This document shows, one piece after another, positions 1 to 11,217 of a stretch of 64,000 nt of DNA; the stretch's first letter is position 1; the number at the start of each line of letters is the position of its first letter. The stretch covers positions 33,105,440 through 33,169,439 of the forward strand of contig CM025851.1 of the NCBI GenBank assembly GCA_003952965.2, written 5' to 3'. Below the pieces are notes generated by a model. That model worked only from the letters and a program-made list of their open reading frames with translations. It was not told where the DNA came from and searched no databases. The DNA is from Morella rubra. Lineage: Eukaryota; Streptophyta; Magnoliopsida; Fagales; Myricaceae. The position numbers and the translations under genes were made by a program.

Positions 1-1387
1 CTTAAAGCTCACCTTGGAGTAAATTAGAACAATTGAGAATTGTGGAGAGAGGGGAGTGAATCGCAAGCAATCATAACCATGTGCAAAAGATTTTGCTTTT
101 TAATAATGTCAGTGCTTAAAAGCTCTCAGAGTTTGCCTACCATGGCTCAATGCCTGCTAAGTTGAGGCATCATTGGAACGTGGAAGCATGTGCAGCCACA
201 AAACGATGTCACACGCAGTAAAACCCCTCAAAAGGGAACGATCCCGATGTGGGGTAATTATGGCTAATGAACCCATTACATCAACAATTACAAGAACAAA
301 AAAAAAAAAAGAACAAAAGAAAGTAGATATTTATGATGTAGAAAGTACTCAAAAAAAAAAAAATGACTACATTGAACAAGGGAGGGTGGGAAGCTGGCCC
401 CATGTGCCCATAAACAACCAAGTTACAATTGGGGAAGAAAGGGAGAGTACGCACAAAAAACCACGTTCCCTCTCACGTCAACTTCTTTGCTTTTTTTCCC
501 TCCCCCCCTCCCTTTGATAACTCCTGTCCACTTCTCTGATGTGAGACTCTAAAATGGATAACAGGATAAGCCTTTGCCAATAAACTTTTAGATTTGTGTC
601 TTTCTTGTAACGCTCCTGTTTGCTGCTATCTTCCAAACGGTCTATGATGGGCAACACTGTTAACTCCTGCGTCAATTATAGAACCAGCAGTGTCTAAAAC
701 CCCTAAATTCACAAGCCCAGATCCAATATTTTCTCTCTAAAATTGCAGACCTTGGCAAGTATTCGCCCGTTATTGCATAAAAATTTTCTTTTCTCAATAC
801 TCGTAGAGAGGATTCGCGCAGTTTTTCCATGAATAGTAACAATAACACATTTAAGACGTAACCATCCTCAACCACAAAGCCCCCTCCACCCACACATGCC
901 ACTGATCCAAAGCAGCTGCGTATCGTTTGGGCCACTTAGAGGCCGAGTGGGCAACTCAAATACGGTAATTAAACAGGAATACTAAATTGCCAAAACTGTC
1001 TTCTGCCGTGGTGGCAAAGAATATGGAAATCGTTCTGGAAATTCAAGGATTGTCTCAGAAGTCTCTAAGAATTTCCCTGACCATGGGCGAAATTTGGTGC
1101 AGTAGACCCAAATATAGGGAAACTTGAAAAAGGTCAAGAGCCTTTGTCGTTTTGGTGGAACAAGTACCAATTCTCTCCTTGTCCAGAACAAAACTGAGGT
1201 AGCCTCAACAGATCAGAACAATTGTCAATCATCAAGGCATGAAAAAGCCATACAACTACCATACAAAAGAAGAAGAAAAAAAATGTGGGTAATACTGGTA
1301 AGATGTGAGCATGATCATCCTAGACAACCAGTTTGAAAATTGCAACTATCAAGCATTAATAATTTAATTGCATTTGCTATGTCGCTG

Positions 1388-1389
<2 letters not shown>

Positions 1390-1423
<34 letters not shown>
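1390..1423. repeat. Poly(A) tract, 34 bp
   Basis: An uninterrupted run of 34 A. It may be the tail of an old retroposed sequence or simple slippage. I see no recognisable retroposon directly upstream. Confidence 0.9.
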
Positions 1424-1426
<3 letters not shown>

Positions 1427-3255
1427 CATCAGCTTTCTTATAATCTACGATCAACCCAATGATCATACACATTTACTTTCCAAAACTTCCATAAACTTTT
1501 TGGTTTATTCCTCTCCTCCTGCTATGCGCAGAAGTTTGAGACAGAGACAAGTGTATGTCACAGGACTATCATACTTGGCTGCATGAAGTCCTTGGATATT
1601 CACCTTTACCAGATAATTCAAGTGCAATATATCAGCACCCTGAAAGTATCTGATAAAAAATATCCTGTTCAGAAGTACAACTATTCGTAATGGCTAAATT
1701 CCAATTTCCACAACACTACACAACTACAAAAAACACAGACCTCTTTACCAAAGCAAGTAAATCAGAACTGACGTCTTATTGGCAACATAATAGGCAAATA
1801 AAGGTAAAAAGCAGCAATAACTTTCGAAAGAATAACTGATCATGCAGAACAAATGCACAACTATGCTTTCCTTTGACATTCTAAAAACCAAGATCAACAG
1901 TATGGGAAACAGAGTGAGGGGCAGTCAAAATGACCATTTAGCATAAAACTTAAAAATAAAAAAGAAACAACAAGAAAAATAAATATCTCACTTGCTAATC
2001 ATTGGAAACCAAGAACAAATATTTCCTTCAAGCACTTGGCAAAACATAGAGGCGCGATTGTGGAGATCAATCGAGCAACCATACATTATAGACTGTTCAA
2101 ATTAATAATCAGCCATTCTGCTGCAGCCTTTGCCACTGTCGAAATCAACAGAATGTTGCAATTTTGGTTCCTCTTCCCAATGAGCATACTTACCTTCTGA
2201 ATTTGAGTAAAATCAATTGCAAGTATTAAGTGAGAATGCACCCAAAGCAGTTCCTCATATCTATTTATGCTGTATTTTATCAGCACCAAAGTATTCCAGG
2301 CAAGGGTTTCTAGAGAAAAGTGACTTGAAGGAAAGTGAGAACTGAGAGGAATGACATTCAAATATTTACAACCCGTAACAATTTTTGTTGAAAAGATTGT
2401 AAGAAAGGAGTTTGAACCTTCCCCATGGTGCAATGCAAAATCTTGGTACAAATGCAGGATGCAAGTAGAAGGAAAATTTTTCATACAGAAAAAAATTTGG
2501 TGGGAGGACCACACCTTTCCTGCTACAAATACACATGGAAATTGAAGGAAAAGACTTCTATTTTCCTTTTCCAGACAGTCTTAGGGGAGAGTGAACAATC
2601 TACGAATCAAAGCCACACTCCAGACTCTTACATTATAAATTTATAATGGAACATCAGGACCAAATAATAGATTCATCACTAACCAAACCCTTTCTGTCCA
2701 TTTGGATCTGATTTCTGACTTCCTGATCTGTCACGTTGCACCTCAAAACCAACCTAGGTCACGTAGGAATTAGATTCAAGGTGGATCAACAATTTATATA
2801 TTTCCCTTTTCACAATATTTAGCCATAGCATGTTTTCAAGCAGAGGATAGATTCTACCCAAACTGCATCTCTAGATACATGACAATTCACAAAAGCCATT
2901 GCAGACCAGCTGCTTTAGCTTTATCCAATTTCGAGATGCAGTATCCACTTCCAGAATCAAGATCAATTATACATCTTCATCCCATTTTCTTGAATTGGTT
3001 CAATGTTCATTTAAAACATATAAAAGATAATGGGATTGATAAGTAATGCCTGTTATTTATAGGTTCTTGCTCGTGTAAGAACTGGTACAAGATGTTAATA
3101 TGCCAACTTAGAGGCTGACGATAAGCATAAATAGATAATTATACATAAAAGTCAACAGCAACAAGTTTAAACAGCAATTTGAGTTGAGCTCCAAGAACAT
3201 GCCTTTCAGGGACTACTTCAATGTTGAGAGTTCACATGTACACACTTAAACGGGT

Positions 3256-3352
3256 TTGTGGGTGGGTGGGTGGGCGGGCATGTGGGTGCCCGCCCGCCTA
3301 TGTGTGAGAGAGAGACAGAGAGATAGAGAGAGGGAGAGAGAGATAAAGAGAG
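3256..3352. repeat. GT-rich then GA-rich simple repeat
   Basis: Short G3T-type units pass into a C/G-rich patch and then into (GA)n with interruptions. It is a compound microsatellite in non-coding sequence. Confidence 0.85.
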
Positions 3353-4949
3353 TATACAGCTAGAGATATTTCAGGAAAAGGACATAATTAGTTAAGTACC
3401 CAATATAGTTTCATAGATCAACAACTAGGTATATTTTGTAGAAGCAATTGCAAAATGAGAACGAGTTACTAGTTTAATATGTACGTCTGAATAGTTAAGC
3501 AGCAATATCAAAGGGCAAGTTTTGGTCATTAGGATGCATGCCAAGCATAACACCACAACATATACACTGCCCAACTAGGATGGTCTAATCAGACGCCCAC
3601 TTAGTTACCTAGTAATGTCAACCTTTCAACAATTCTTATATGAAAGTACACAATCAATCAGAACTGAATCCTACAAATTGAGCTGGTTGTCTGCTAGATA
3701 ATCGAAGATTCCTGATTCAACCCCTTATCATCCTGTAAAAGAGATTACCAGAGACCATGCATTAACCAAACCAGACAACTCAAGCAGATAAAGAAACTCT
3801 ATTGGCATTTTCCAAATATTAAAACTCAGTTTCTTTCCTTTCCAAAAACTTTAATTTACCAAAATTACATTGCTGCTCTATATTTCTGCTACCTAAATAG
3901 AAAGGCTGCAGTATTTCCATAGTCATAGATAATGTAGACAAGCCACCTTCTCAAAAAGCAAAACCCATAGGGTATCATGTGTGGTTCTGAGATATTGTTC
4001 GCTGTATTCTATAGCGGTAGGGTACATATATGCTATGCTTAATGATAGAGTAAATCTCACAAGTAACAGTTAATAACCACATAGAACCTAAGCAATATTA
4101 TTTGCACAATTCCCTAATCTAGCCTGAAAAGATATAAGTTTAGTATCAGACACAGCCCGACAGAAAAATATCAAGCCTGAATCCAAACTTGTAAATTTTG
4201 GAGCATAGTAGGACTCAATAAATTAGAAATCATAATATTCTTGAACCCTATGAATATTATAAAACACATTTTTTACTACGCATGATTTGTTTTAATGAAC
4301 TGGATTTTGAATTTCAGAAGTCTGCACTTGGTTGGAAAATAAACAACCCCAGCAAGTGAAGCCTGAAAAGCCAGCATAGAGGCCTAGCAAGCCCACCTAA
4401 TTCAGATCCACAGTGAGGTCATCCAACTCACAGTTGCCCTACACTCTATCCCCATAAAACAACTAAACAATCACTTTACATGTCCTTGAGTGGGAAGTTT
4501 GGACCTATATGGCTTCTAAAATAACCTTACCAGGAACATCTGTGATCCCCATGACTTCCGAACTTCTAACAGTTTCCATTTTTAAGAAAAAGAAGAACAA
4601 TTATAAATAAACTTAATGTTTGGGCATGAAAATCCCTTAAAACAAACGAGAAACAGCAAGGAAATTTAATATTAAATATCTGAACTTAAAATGTAAAAAC
4701 AGGAAATGCTAGCCACAAAACTCTTCAAACATAGGCAATACCATTTTCCTCAAGGCAAATGAATGAGAATTAGCCATAGGTATTGTCACCATCCTACATT
4801 TACAAAGATAGGCAGGCAGCATCACTGAGAGCCAAAAAGGTTCCCGTATCCAATATGTAATACTCCATTTGGGACCAACCACAGATTGCCAGTAACAAAA
4901 GGAGACTGCAACCTTATAGCAAGCATGCAGCTATTGCAAGACCAGCTAA

Positions 4950-6296
4950 CTAGTTGAAGCCAGAATTCATTTCTTTCCGCTTCAACTCTAGTGCCATACG
5001 CTCATTCTCTACTTTCATCCTCTCATTTTCCATCCTCAACTTATCCAATTCATAGTCTCTTTTCCTGCTAAATCTCTGCCATTTGAGCCGCTGTTTCTCC
5101 AATTCCAACATCTCGACCTGAATGTGTAGCTTCTGTTCTTCTAACTGAAGTGAGCGAGATTCAATCCACTGCTTTTGCAACCAAGCTGGTCTCATGCTCT
5201 CAGGTAAGGCCTGATTCATGTCAGCTTGGGGGACTTGTGAATGACAATAAGGACTTTTGTTGAAGTCCTGGGAATTCAAGGAATTCCCAAAACTAAGATC
5301 TTCATGGGACCGGCCTTGTCTCAATTTTTTCGCTGACCCCGATACTCCATATATTCCCCTGTTATCCCCATAGGATGCGTGGTTTTCTTCAAACTCATCA
5401 TGATCATGATCATCTTCATCCATATCTTGATCATCTTCATCAAGATCATCATGTTGGTTCCTCCTCGCATCATCATTGTCATTATCATCTCTACTTCTAA
5501 GAGCCAAATGTAATGAACGCTGCAATTCCGGATCATGAGGCAGATGCAATCTGTTACTATTATGGTAAGAGCACATCTCTTCATAGAATAACTGCTTTGA
5601 GCTTAATATTTTCCTAACATCATCCTTCTCCTTTTCTGTCAGGTAATCTATCAAATCCAAAAGTGCCGGGTTCTCAACAACTTGGCAAGATGTGCCCCTT
5701 CCAAGCATATCATTAAGCCTCTTATATCTTTTGTTAAGGTCGTTGAATTTATCCTCACACTGCTGAGGCGAGACATGATAACCCCTCTCAGCCATGACCT
5801 TCGAGATAGACTTCCACTTACCCTTTTTCTGTAGCACCACAAATTTCCTTCTCCCCACACCACCACAATCTGAAGCAGAATCCTCACCTATGTATGAAAC
5901 AGCAGTAATCAAAAGCTTCACCATCTTATCAGTCCATTTCACACGGTGCCAAGGAGACCCCTTCTTCCCTCTGTTTCCTTCATTATGACCATCAGCACCA
6001 TCCTCGGTAAAACTTGGCTCGTCCTCATCGCTGGCTGAGTTTTTGCACCTCTCTCCCTTATTGAAATCTGCCACAGAAATTGTTTGATCACAGTTTTGAA
6101 TGCTCCCCATCGTGAGGGGAAACCCCACATGAACCGAGGGATGCACGGAAGACCCTTGGCGAGGACGAGACTGATGTTGGTGTATTGTATGTGGGTGTTG
6201 TCCTTGATTATGAACTCTCATTGATCCTTGCAAATCAAACCCTCCATAGGAAGCCCCACCTGGAATCAGCCCTCCTTGTGATAGATTCCCTTCCAT
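4950..6296 (-). CDS. Trihelix (GT-like) transcription factor, single exon
   Basis: This is an uninterrupted 448-residue frame read from 6296 down to 4950. The N-terminal 80 residues are rich in Gly, Gln and His. Residues about 112-200 form a Myb/SANT-like trihelix domain: the W-T-D-K-M stretch near 121 opens helix 1, GKWKSISKVMAE sits near 159-170, and CEDKFNDLNKRYK near 180-192 is the family's third-helix signature. An extremely acidic Asp-rich tract (about 270-305) follows. The last 70 residues are a charged Glu/Lys/Arg helix that should form a coiled coil for dimerisation. The architecture matches the Arabidopsis At1g21200/At1g76870 group of single-exon nuclear trihelix proteins. Target genes are unknown. 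The 5' flank is cut by the assembly gap 410 bp upstream, so the promoter is incomplete. Confidence 0.9.
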   Translation of the reverse strand: MEGNLSQGGLIPGGASYGGFDLQGSMRVHNQGQHPHTIHQHQSRPRQGSSVHPSVHVGFPLTMGSIQNCDQTISVADFNKGERCKNSASDEDEPSFTEDGADGHNEGNRGKKGSPWHRVKWTDKMVKLLITAVSYIGEDSASDCGGVGRRKFVVLQKKGKWKSISKVMAERGYHVSPQQCEDKFNDLNKRYKRLNDMLGRGTSCQVVENPALLDLIDYLTEKEKDDVRKILSSKQLFYEEMCSYHNSNRLHLPHDPELQRSLHLALRSRDDNDNDDARRNQHDDLDEDDQDMDEDDHDHDEFEENHASYGDNRGIYGVSGSAKKLRQGRSHEDLSFGNSLNSQDFNKSPYCHSQVPQADMNQALPESMRPAWLQKQWIESRSLQLEEQKLHIQVEMLELEKQRLKWQRFSRKRDYELDKLRMENERMKVENERMALELKRKEMNSGFN

Positions 6297-6706
6297 TTCT
6301 TCTTCCCAAAAAACAACTCAGATCAGGCAACTAAAACCATGTATCAAACTATTTCTACTTTTTAGAGCATTTTCAATTCCTTCTAAGGCCTTCCTGGGAC
6401 TATTCAAACTATCAAGCTAGCATACTCATTCCCCATGTAAATCAAACCAACAGAAACCCACTTCTAAAACTTCAACACCACTCACAAATTCCACGAATTT
6501 ATGTGAAAATATTTTGACACACCCACAGAGAAACTCCACCGAAAAAAAGAACCCAATAGATTTAACACAAACGAAAACAACCAATCCTGAGAGTTCATCC
6601 ACAAAGAAGCAAAATCAACTTATCTGAACCGAAATCTCCAGAGAGCTGCTCCACTCCAGAACGCTACAGCGGGAACCCCCTATAATGAAAAGCCGAGAAT
6701 CCAGGA

Positions 6707-7706
6707 NNNNNNNNNNNNNNNNNNNNNNNNNNNNNNNNNNNNNNNNNNNNNNNNNNNNNNNNNNNNNNNNNNNNNNNNNNNNNNNNNNNNNNNNNNNNNN
6801 NNNNNNNNNNNNNNNNNNNNNNNNNNNNNNNNNNNNNNNNNNNNNNNNNNNNNNNNNNNNNNNNNNNNNNNNNNNNNNNNNNNNNNNNNNNNNNNNNNNN
6901 NNNNNNNNNNNNNNNNNNNNNNNNNNNNNNNNNNNNNNNNNNNNNNNNNNNNNNNNNNNNNNNNNNNNNNNNNNNNNNNNNNNNNNNNNNNNNNNNNNNN
7001 NNNNNNNNNNNNNNNNNNNNNNNNNNNNNNNNNNNNNNNNNNNNNNNNNNNNNNNNNNNNNNNNNNNNNNNNNNNNNNNNNNNNNNNNNNNNNNNNNNNN
7101 NNNNNNNNNNNNNNNNNNNNNNNNNNNNNNNNNNNNNNNNNNNNNNNNNNNNNNNNNNNNNNNNNNNNNNNNNNNNNNNNNNNNNNNNNNNNNNNNNNNN
7201 NNNNNNNNNNNNNNNNNNNNNNNNNNNNNNNNNNNNNNNNNNNNNNNNNNNNNNNNNNNNNNNNNNNNNNNNNNNNNNNNNNNNNNNNNNNNNNNNNNNN
7301 NNNNNNNNNNNNNNNNNNNNNNNNNNNNNNNNNNNNNNNNNNNNNNNNNNNNNNNNNNNNNNNNNNNNNNNNNNNNNNNNNNNNNNNNNNNNNNNNNNNN
7401 NNNNNNNNNNNNNNNNNNNNNNNNNNNNNNNNNNNNNNNNNNNNNNNNNNNNNNNNNNNNNNNNNNNNNNNNNNNNNNNNNNNNNNNNNNNNNNNNNNNN
7501 NNNNNNNNNNNNNNNNNNNNNNNNNNNNNNNNNNNNNNNNNNNNNNNNNNNNNNNNNNNNNNNNNNNNNNNNNNNNNNNNNNNNNNNNNNNNNNNNNNNN
7601 NNNNNNNNNNNNNNNNNNNNNNNNNNNNNNNNNNNNNNNNNNNNNNNNNNNNNNNNNNNNNNNNNNNNNNNNNNNNNNNNNNNNNNNNNNNNNNNNNNNN
7701 NNNNNN
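6707..7706. other. Assembly gap of exactly 1000 N
   Basis: The run is exactly 1000 N, which is typical of a placeholder of unknown true size. It separates the trihelix promoter from the 5' part of a LINE, and it lies where the outer end of the inverted repeat and the LINE endonuclease region would be expected. Frames that appear to run across it are artefacts. Confidence 0.98.
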
Positions 7707-10700
7707 GTCTCGTGTTTGGTTTATTTTCAGGTATATCTTTTGCTGGCTAAGAAGCTCAAACGGATCGAAGTTGGAACAATCAACCATTAGAGATTATCTA
7801 TTGGAGAAGATTCGATCACTATGACAAGGAAATTTCTAGGCTTCAATCTTTGCCCCCGAATCCTCTCATTGACGTTCAAGAGGCTCAGCTTCAGTTTGAC
7901 CTTCAAGAGGCCTTGCAGCATGAAGAACAACTTTGGAGAAGCAAATCCCGGATTCAATGGCTGGTCACCCCAGAGCTTAATACTCGCTTTTTCCACCTAA
8001 GTACTCTTATTCGCAGACGTCGAAATTGCATTAAGGGCCTACAATCTGTGGCTGGGAGGTGGCTGAACACCCGAGAGGATATCGATGACTATCTTTACTC
8101 TACTTTTCAGTCTCTTTTCTCCACCTCCGCTCCTGCAACCTCAGGTGATATTAGTAATTTATTTACTCTTATTATTTCTACGGATGACAATCTTTCCTCT
8201 GTCGTGTGCCTGATGAGGCTGAGATTCTCCGTGCCGTCCGCTCCATTGGTGCTTCTAAGGCACCGGGGCCTGATGAGATTACCGCTTTGTTCTATCAAAC
8301 TTACTGGTCTATTGTGAAGCATGATGTGGTTGCTACTGTGCAGCATTTTTTTGCGTCTGGTTATCTCTTGAGATCTCTTAACCACACTAACATTGTGCTG
8401 ATTCCTAAAAAAGACAATCCCACTCTTGCCTCCCACTACCGTCCCATCAGCTTGTGTAATGTCTTGTATAAATTTATTTCTAAAATATTAGCTACAAGAC
8501 TCAAGGCTTTCCTTCCACAGCTTATATCTCCTATGTAAACAGGTTTTGTCCCTAATCGCCTTATCCAAGAAAATTCTATTCTTGCTCACGAACTTATGCA
8601 TAAGATTCGTACCCAGAGAGGGAAAGGTGGTATTATGGCATTTAAAATTGACATGGGAAAAGCTTATGATCGGGTGGAATGAGGCTTTCTCTTTGAGATT
8701 TTTCGGTGCTTGGGTTTTTTGGCGCATTGGATTCAATTGATTTCTCAATGTGTTTCCACAGTCTCTTACTCCATTTTGCTAAATGGATCACCTTTTGGCT
8801 ATTTTTCTCCTCGGCGAGGGCTCCATCAAGGCGACCCCATCTCACCGTTCTTATTCATTTTATGTGCCGAAGGTCTGTCCAGATTACTTCTTCGTGCTAA
8901 GAACCACGGCCTTTTTCAAGCATGAAGGTTAGCCGGGATGCTTCTCAAATCTCACTTGATGTTCGCTGATGACCTTTTTATTTTCAACAAAGCGCGGCAG
9001 TAGGATGCGATTCATATCAAATAATGCTTGCAATTGTACACTGATTGGTCAGGGCAGCGCATCAATTTTGCCAAATCAGCTGCCCTCTTCGGCTCCAATT
9101 TGGAGCCTTTTGTTAGGTCGTCTATTTGTCATGTTGTTGGTATTCGGCAAGATGATCATGGAGGCAAATACTTGGGATACTGCTGCATATTCCATGATCC
9201 AGAAAGCTTGCTTTTACTGAGGTTAAAGATCTTATCTCCAAGAAACTTGAGGGCTGGACAAGGAAATGCTTATCTCAAGCCAGTCGGTTATCTTTTTTTA
9301 AAAATGTGGCTGCCACCATGCCTTCTTATTCCATGTCCACATTCCTTCTTCCAAAAGGATGGTGCAAGGACCTTGACAGTCGTTTCAAGGATTTTTCTGG
9401 GGTTTTCAGCACTGTCGGAAAGGTTCCTCTCCTCTTGCTTGGTCCTTCATTTGTTAACCGAAGGAGATGGGTGGATTGGGTCTCCGACGAATGTATGACT
9501 TCAATAGAGCCCTTATTGCTAACTTGGCTGGTGTATGTTAACTAAGCCCGATACTCTTTGGGTTTAAACTCTTGCTGCGAAATACCTGCGGCATTCTTCC
9601 TTGCTTGATGCTAGCAAACCAAGTTCGTGCTCTTGTATGTGGCAAGGTATTCTTGCAATTCGAGACATTCTGCGAAACGGTGTGCTTTTCAATGTTGGCA
9701 ATGGTAGTGGAGTGCAGATTTGGACGGACCCTTGGATTGCAGGGATTCCTCACTTCCAAGCTATTGCCCGGCCTTCGCTTGTCAACTCTGCAGTGTACTC
9801 CTTGGTTCAAGACCTGTTTTTACCCTCTTCGTTTATCTGGAATAAAGCCCTCATTTTCTCCTTGTTCTCTCCAGAGTGTGCACGCTGCATCTTTAATATT
9901 CAGCCTTCTGCTCATTCTCCTGTGGACTCCCTCTACTGGCAACCCGAGCCTGTCGGGGTCTTCTCTGTGAAATCTGCATATTTTCTGGACCAAGCCGCCA
10001 GATTTCATCACAACACCCTTGTGCCATCTTTCAATTGGAAAAAGCTTTGGTAATCAAACTTGCAAGCTCGCCTCAAACTTCTCCTTTGGAAAATGGCTGT
10101 GGCGGCGATGACGGTGAGAGGTAAACTGTTTTTCTTGGCTGATAGACTTTCCTCGGAATTCTTTCTTTGTCCCTTCTGCAAACATGAGCAGGAAACTATT
10201 GAGCATCTGTTCATCAAATGTCCCTTGGCTCAGATCTTGTGGCTTCATGCTCGATGGCCTCTTAACATGGAACCTTTGCAGTCTTTGGATATCCAATCTT
10301 GGATTACTTGCCTTATGAATGCCCCTCTTCTTTGGGAATTCACCATGTTTCGGATCGTGACTTTCTCATTCAGGCTGCTGTGATTTGTGGCACCATCTGG
10401 TTTTCTCGTAATCTCTTGGTGCATCAAGTACAACATCCTCATCCCCATGCCATGGTCACTGATGTGCATAGGCGTCTCCAAGAGCATCTTGCTGCTTGGT
10501 CTACTTCTAAAGCTATTATCCAAGCCAAATGGACTCCCCCTCCGCCCGGCTTTTTTAAAGTCAACTTTGATGCTGCTCTTCGTGGGAGTACTGCTTTCTT
10601 GGGTGCTGTGTGCCGACCACCTAATGGTTCCCTCTCTTTTGCCTGGACAGAATCTTTTTTGGCTTCGAACTCCCTGATGGCTGAATTTCGTGCTGCTCTC

Positions 10701-11067
10701 CTTGCGTGCCATCTGGCCTCTCACTTTGGCCTGGACCAAGTGATCTTCGAAGACGATTCACTTACCTGCTGTCGTGCCATATGCGAGCTAGATTTCCTTG
10801 TTGAAGGTCCTCTGATGGGGATTGTTGGTAGCATTAGATCTCTATTGTCTGAGCACTCGGGTTGGTCTTTTGCTTGGGTTCCTCGTAAACAGAACCAGAT
10901 GGCTCACCTCCTAGCTGCGTGGGCTTCTCGTTTGTTACGTTTTGGCCGTTTGGACCCTGCTGCTTCGCCCCTTTCTATTTCTCTTGTAGACTATTTTGAA
11001 CCGCCTTGAGGCGTCTGTTGGTTTTTAATAAATGATGTTTGTTTAGAAAAATAAAATGAAAAAAAAA
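7707..11067 (+). mobile_element. L1-like LINE, long copy, 5' end lost in the gap
   Basis: Plant non-LTR retrotransposon with several interrupted frames. The part between endonuclease and reverse transcriptase is at about 7800-8160. The reverse transcriptase follows: ASKAPGPDE near 8250, the LIPKKDNP and YRPISLCNVLYK stretches at 8400-8470, and the F-A-D-D catalytic box near 8965. The zinc-knuckle zf-RVT region (C-P-F-C with E-H-L-F) is at about 10080-10260, and an RNase H domain (VNFDAALRG onward) at 10560-11009. It ends in an A-rich tail at about 11055-11067. There are stops within the reverse transcriptase and frame changes along the body, so it is inactive. The endonuclease domain is not visible. 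From 9743 onward it is part of the inverted repeat and is almost identical to the shorter copy at 17904-19229. One C fewer in a C run near 10322 breaks a frame that is open in the other copy. Confidence 0.88.
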
Positions 11068-11217
11068 TCCTTAAAATCACTCTGAAAACGTATTTGAATA
11101 TCATCTCACAAATGTGAAACTTATTGTGTCCATCTCGAGGGATAAGATGATCCGGAAAATATGGCCGGATATTCTCAAAGTCGGACAAGTTGTATAGTCT
11201 GGCAAAGTATTATTAGA

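Larger units (their letters stand above)
1..4949. other. Long region without a supported gene
   Basis: This stretch lies on the 3' side of the trihelix gene. It is AT-rich. I found no open frame in it that resembles a known protein; the short frames present are scattered and lack family-like motifs. It holds a 34-bp A run (1390-1423) and a GT/GA-rich simple repeat (about 3256-3352). It could include the 3' UTR of the trihelix gene or untranslated parts of another transcript, but nothing in the sequence decides that. Confidence 0.5.

Noticed and set aside
6615-7824. Two long overlapping frames of about 380-390 codons on opposite strands
   Set aside because: Nearly all of their length is the run of N; only a few dozen real residues flank it.
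9538-10739. Several minus-strand open frames opposite the LINE
   Set aside because: They are antisense shadows of the zf-RVT and RNase H coding region, recur mirrored in the other arm, and show no domain of their own.
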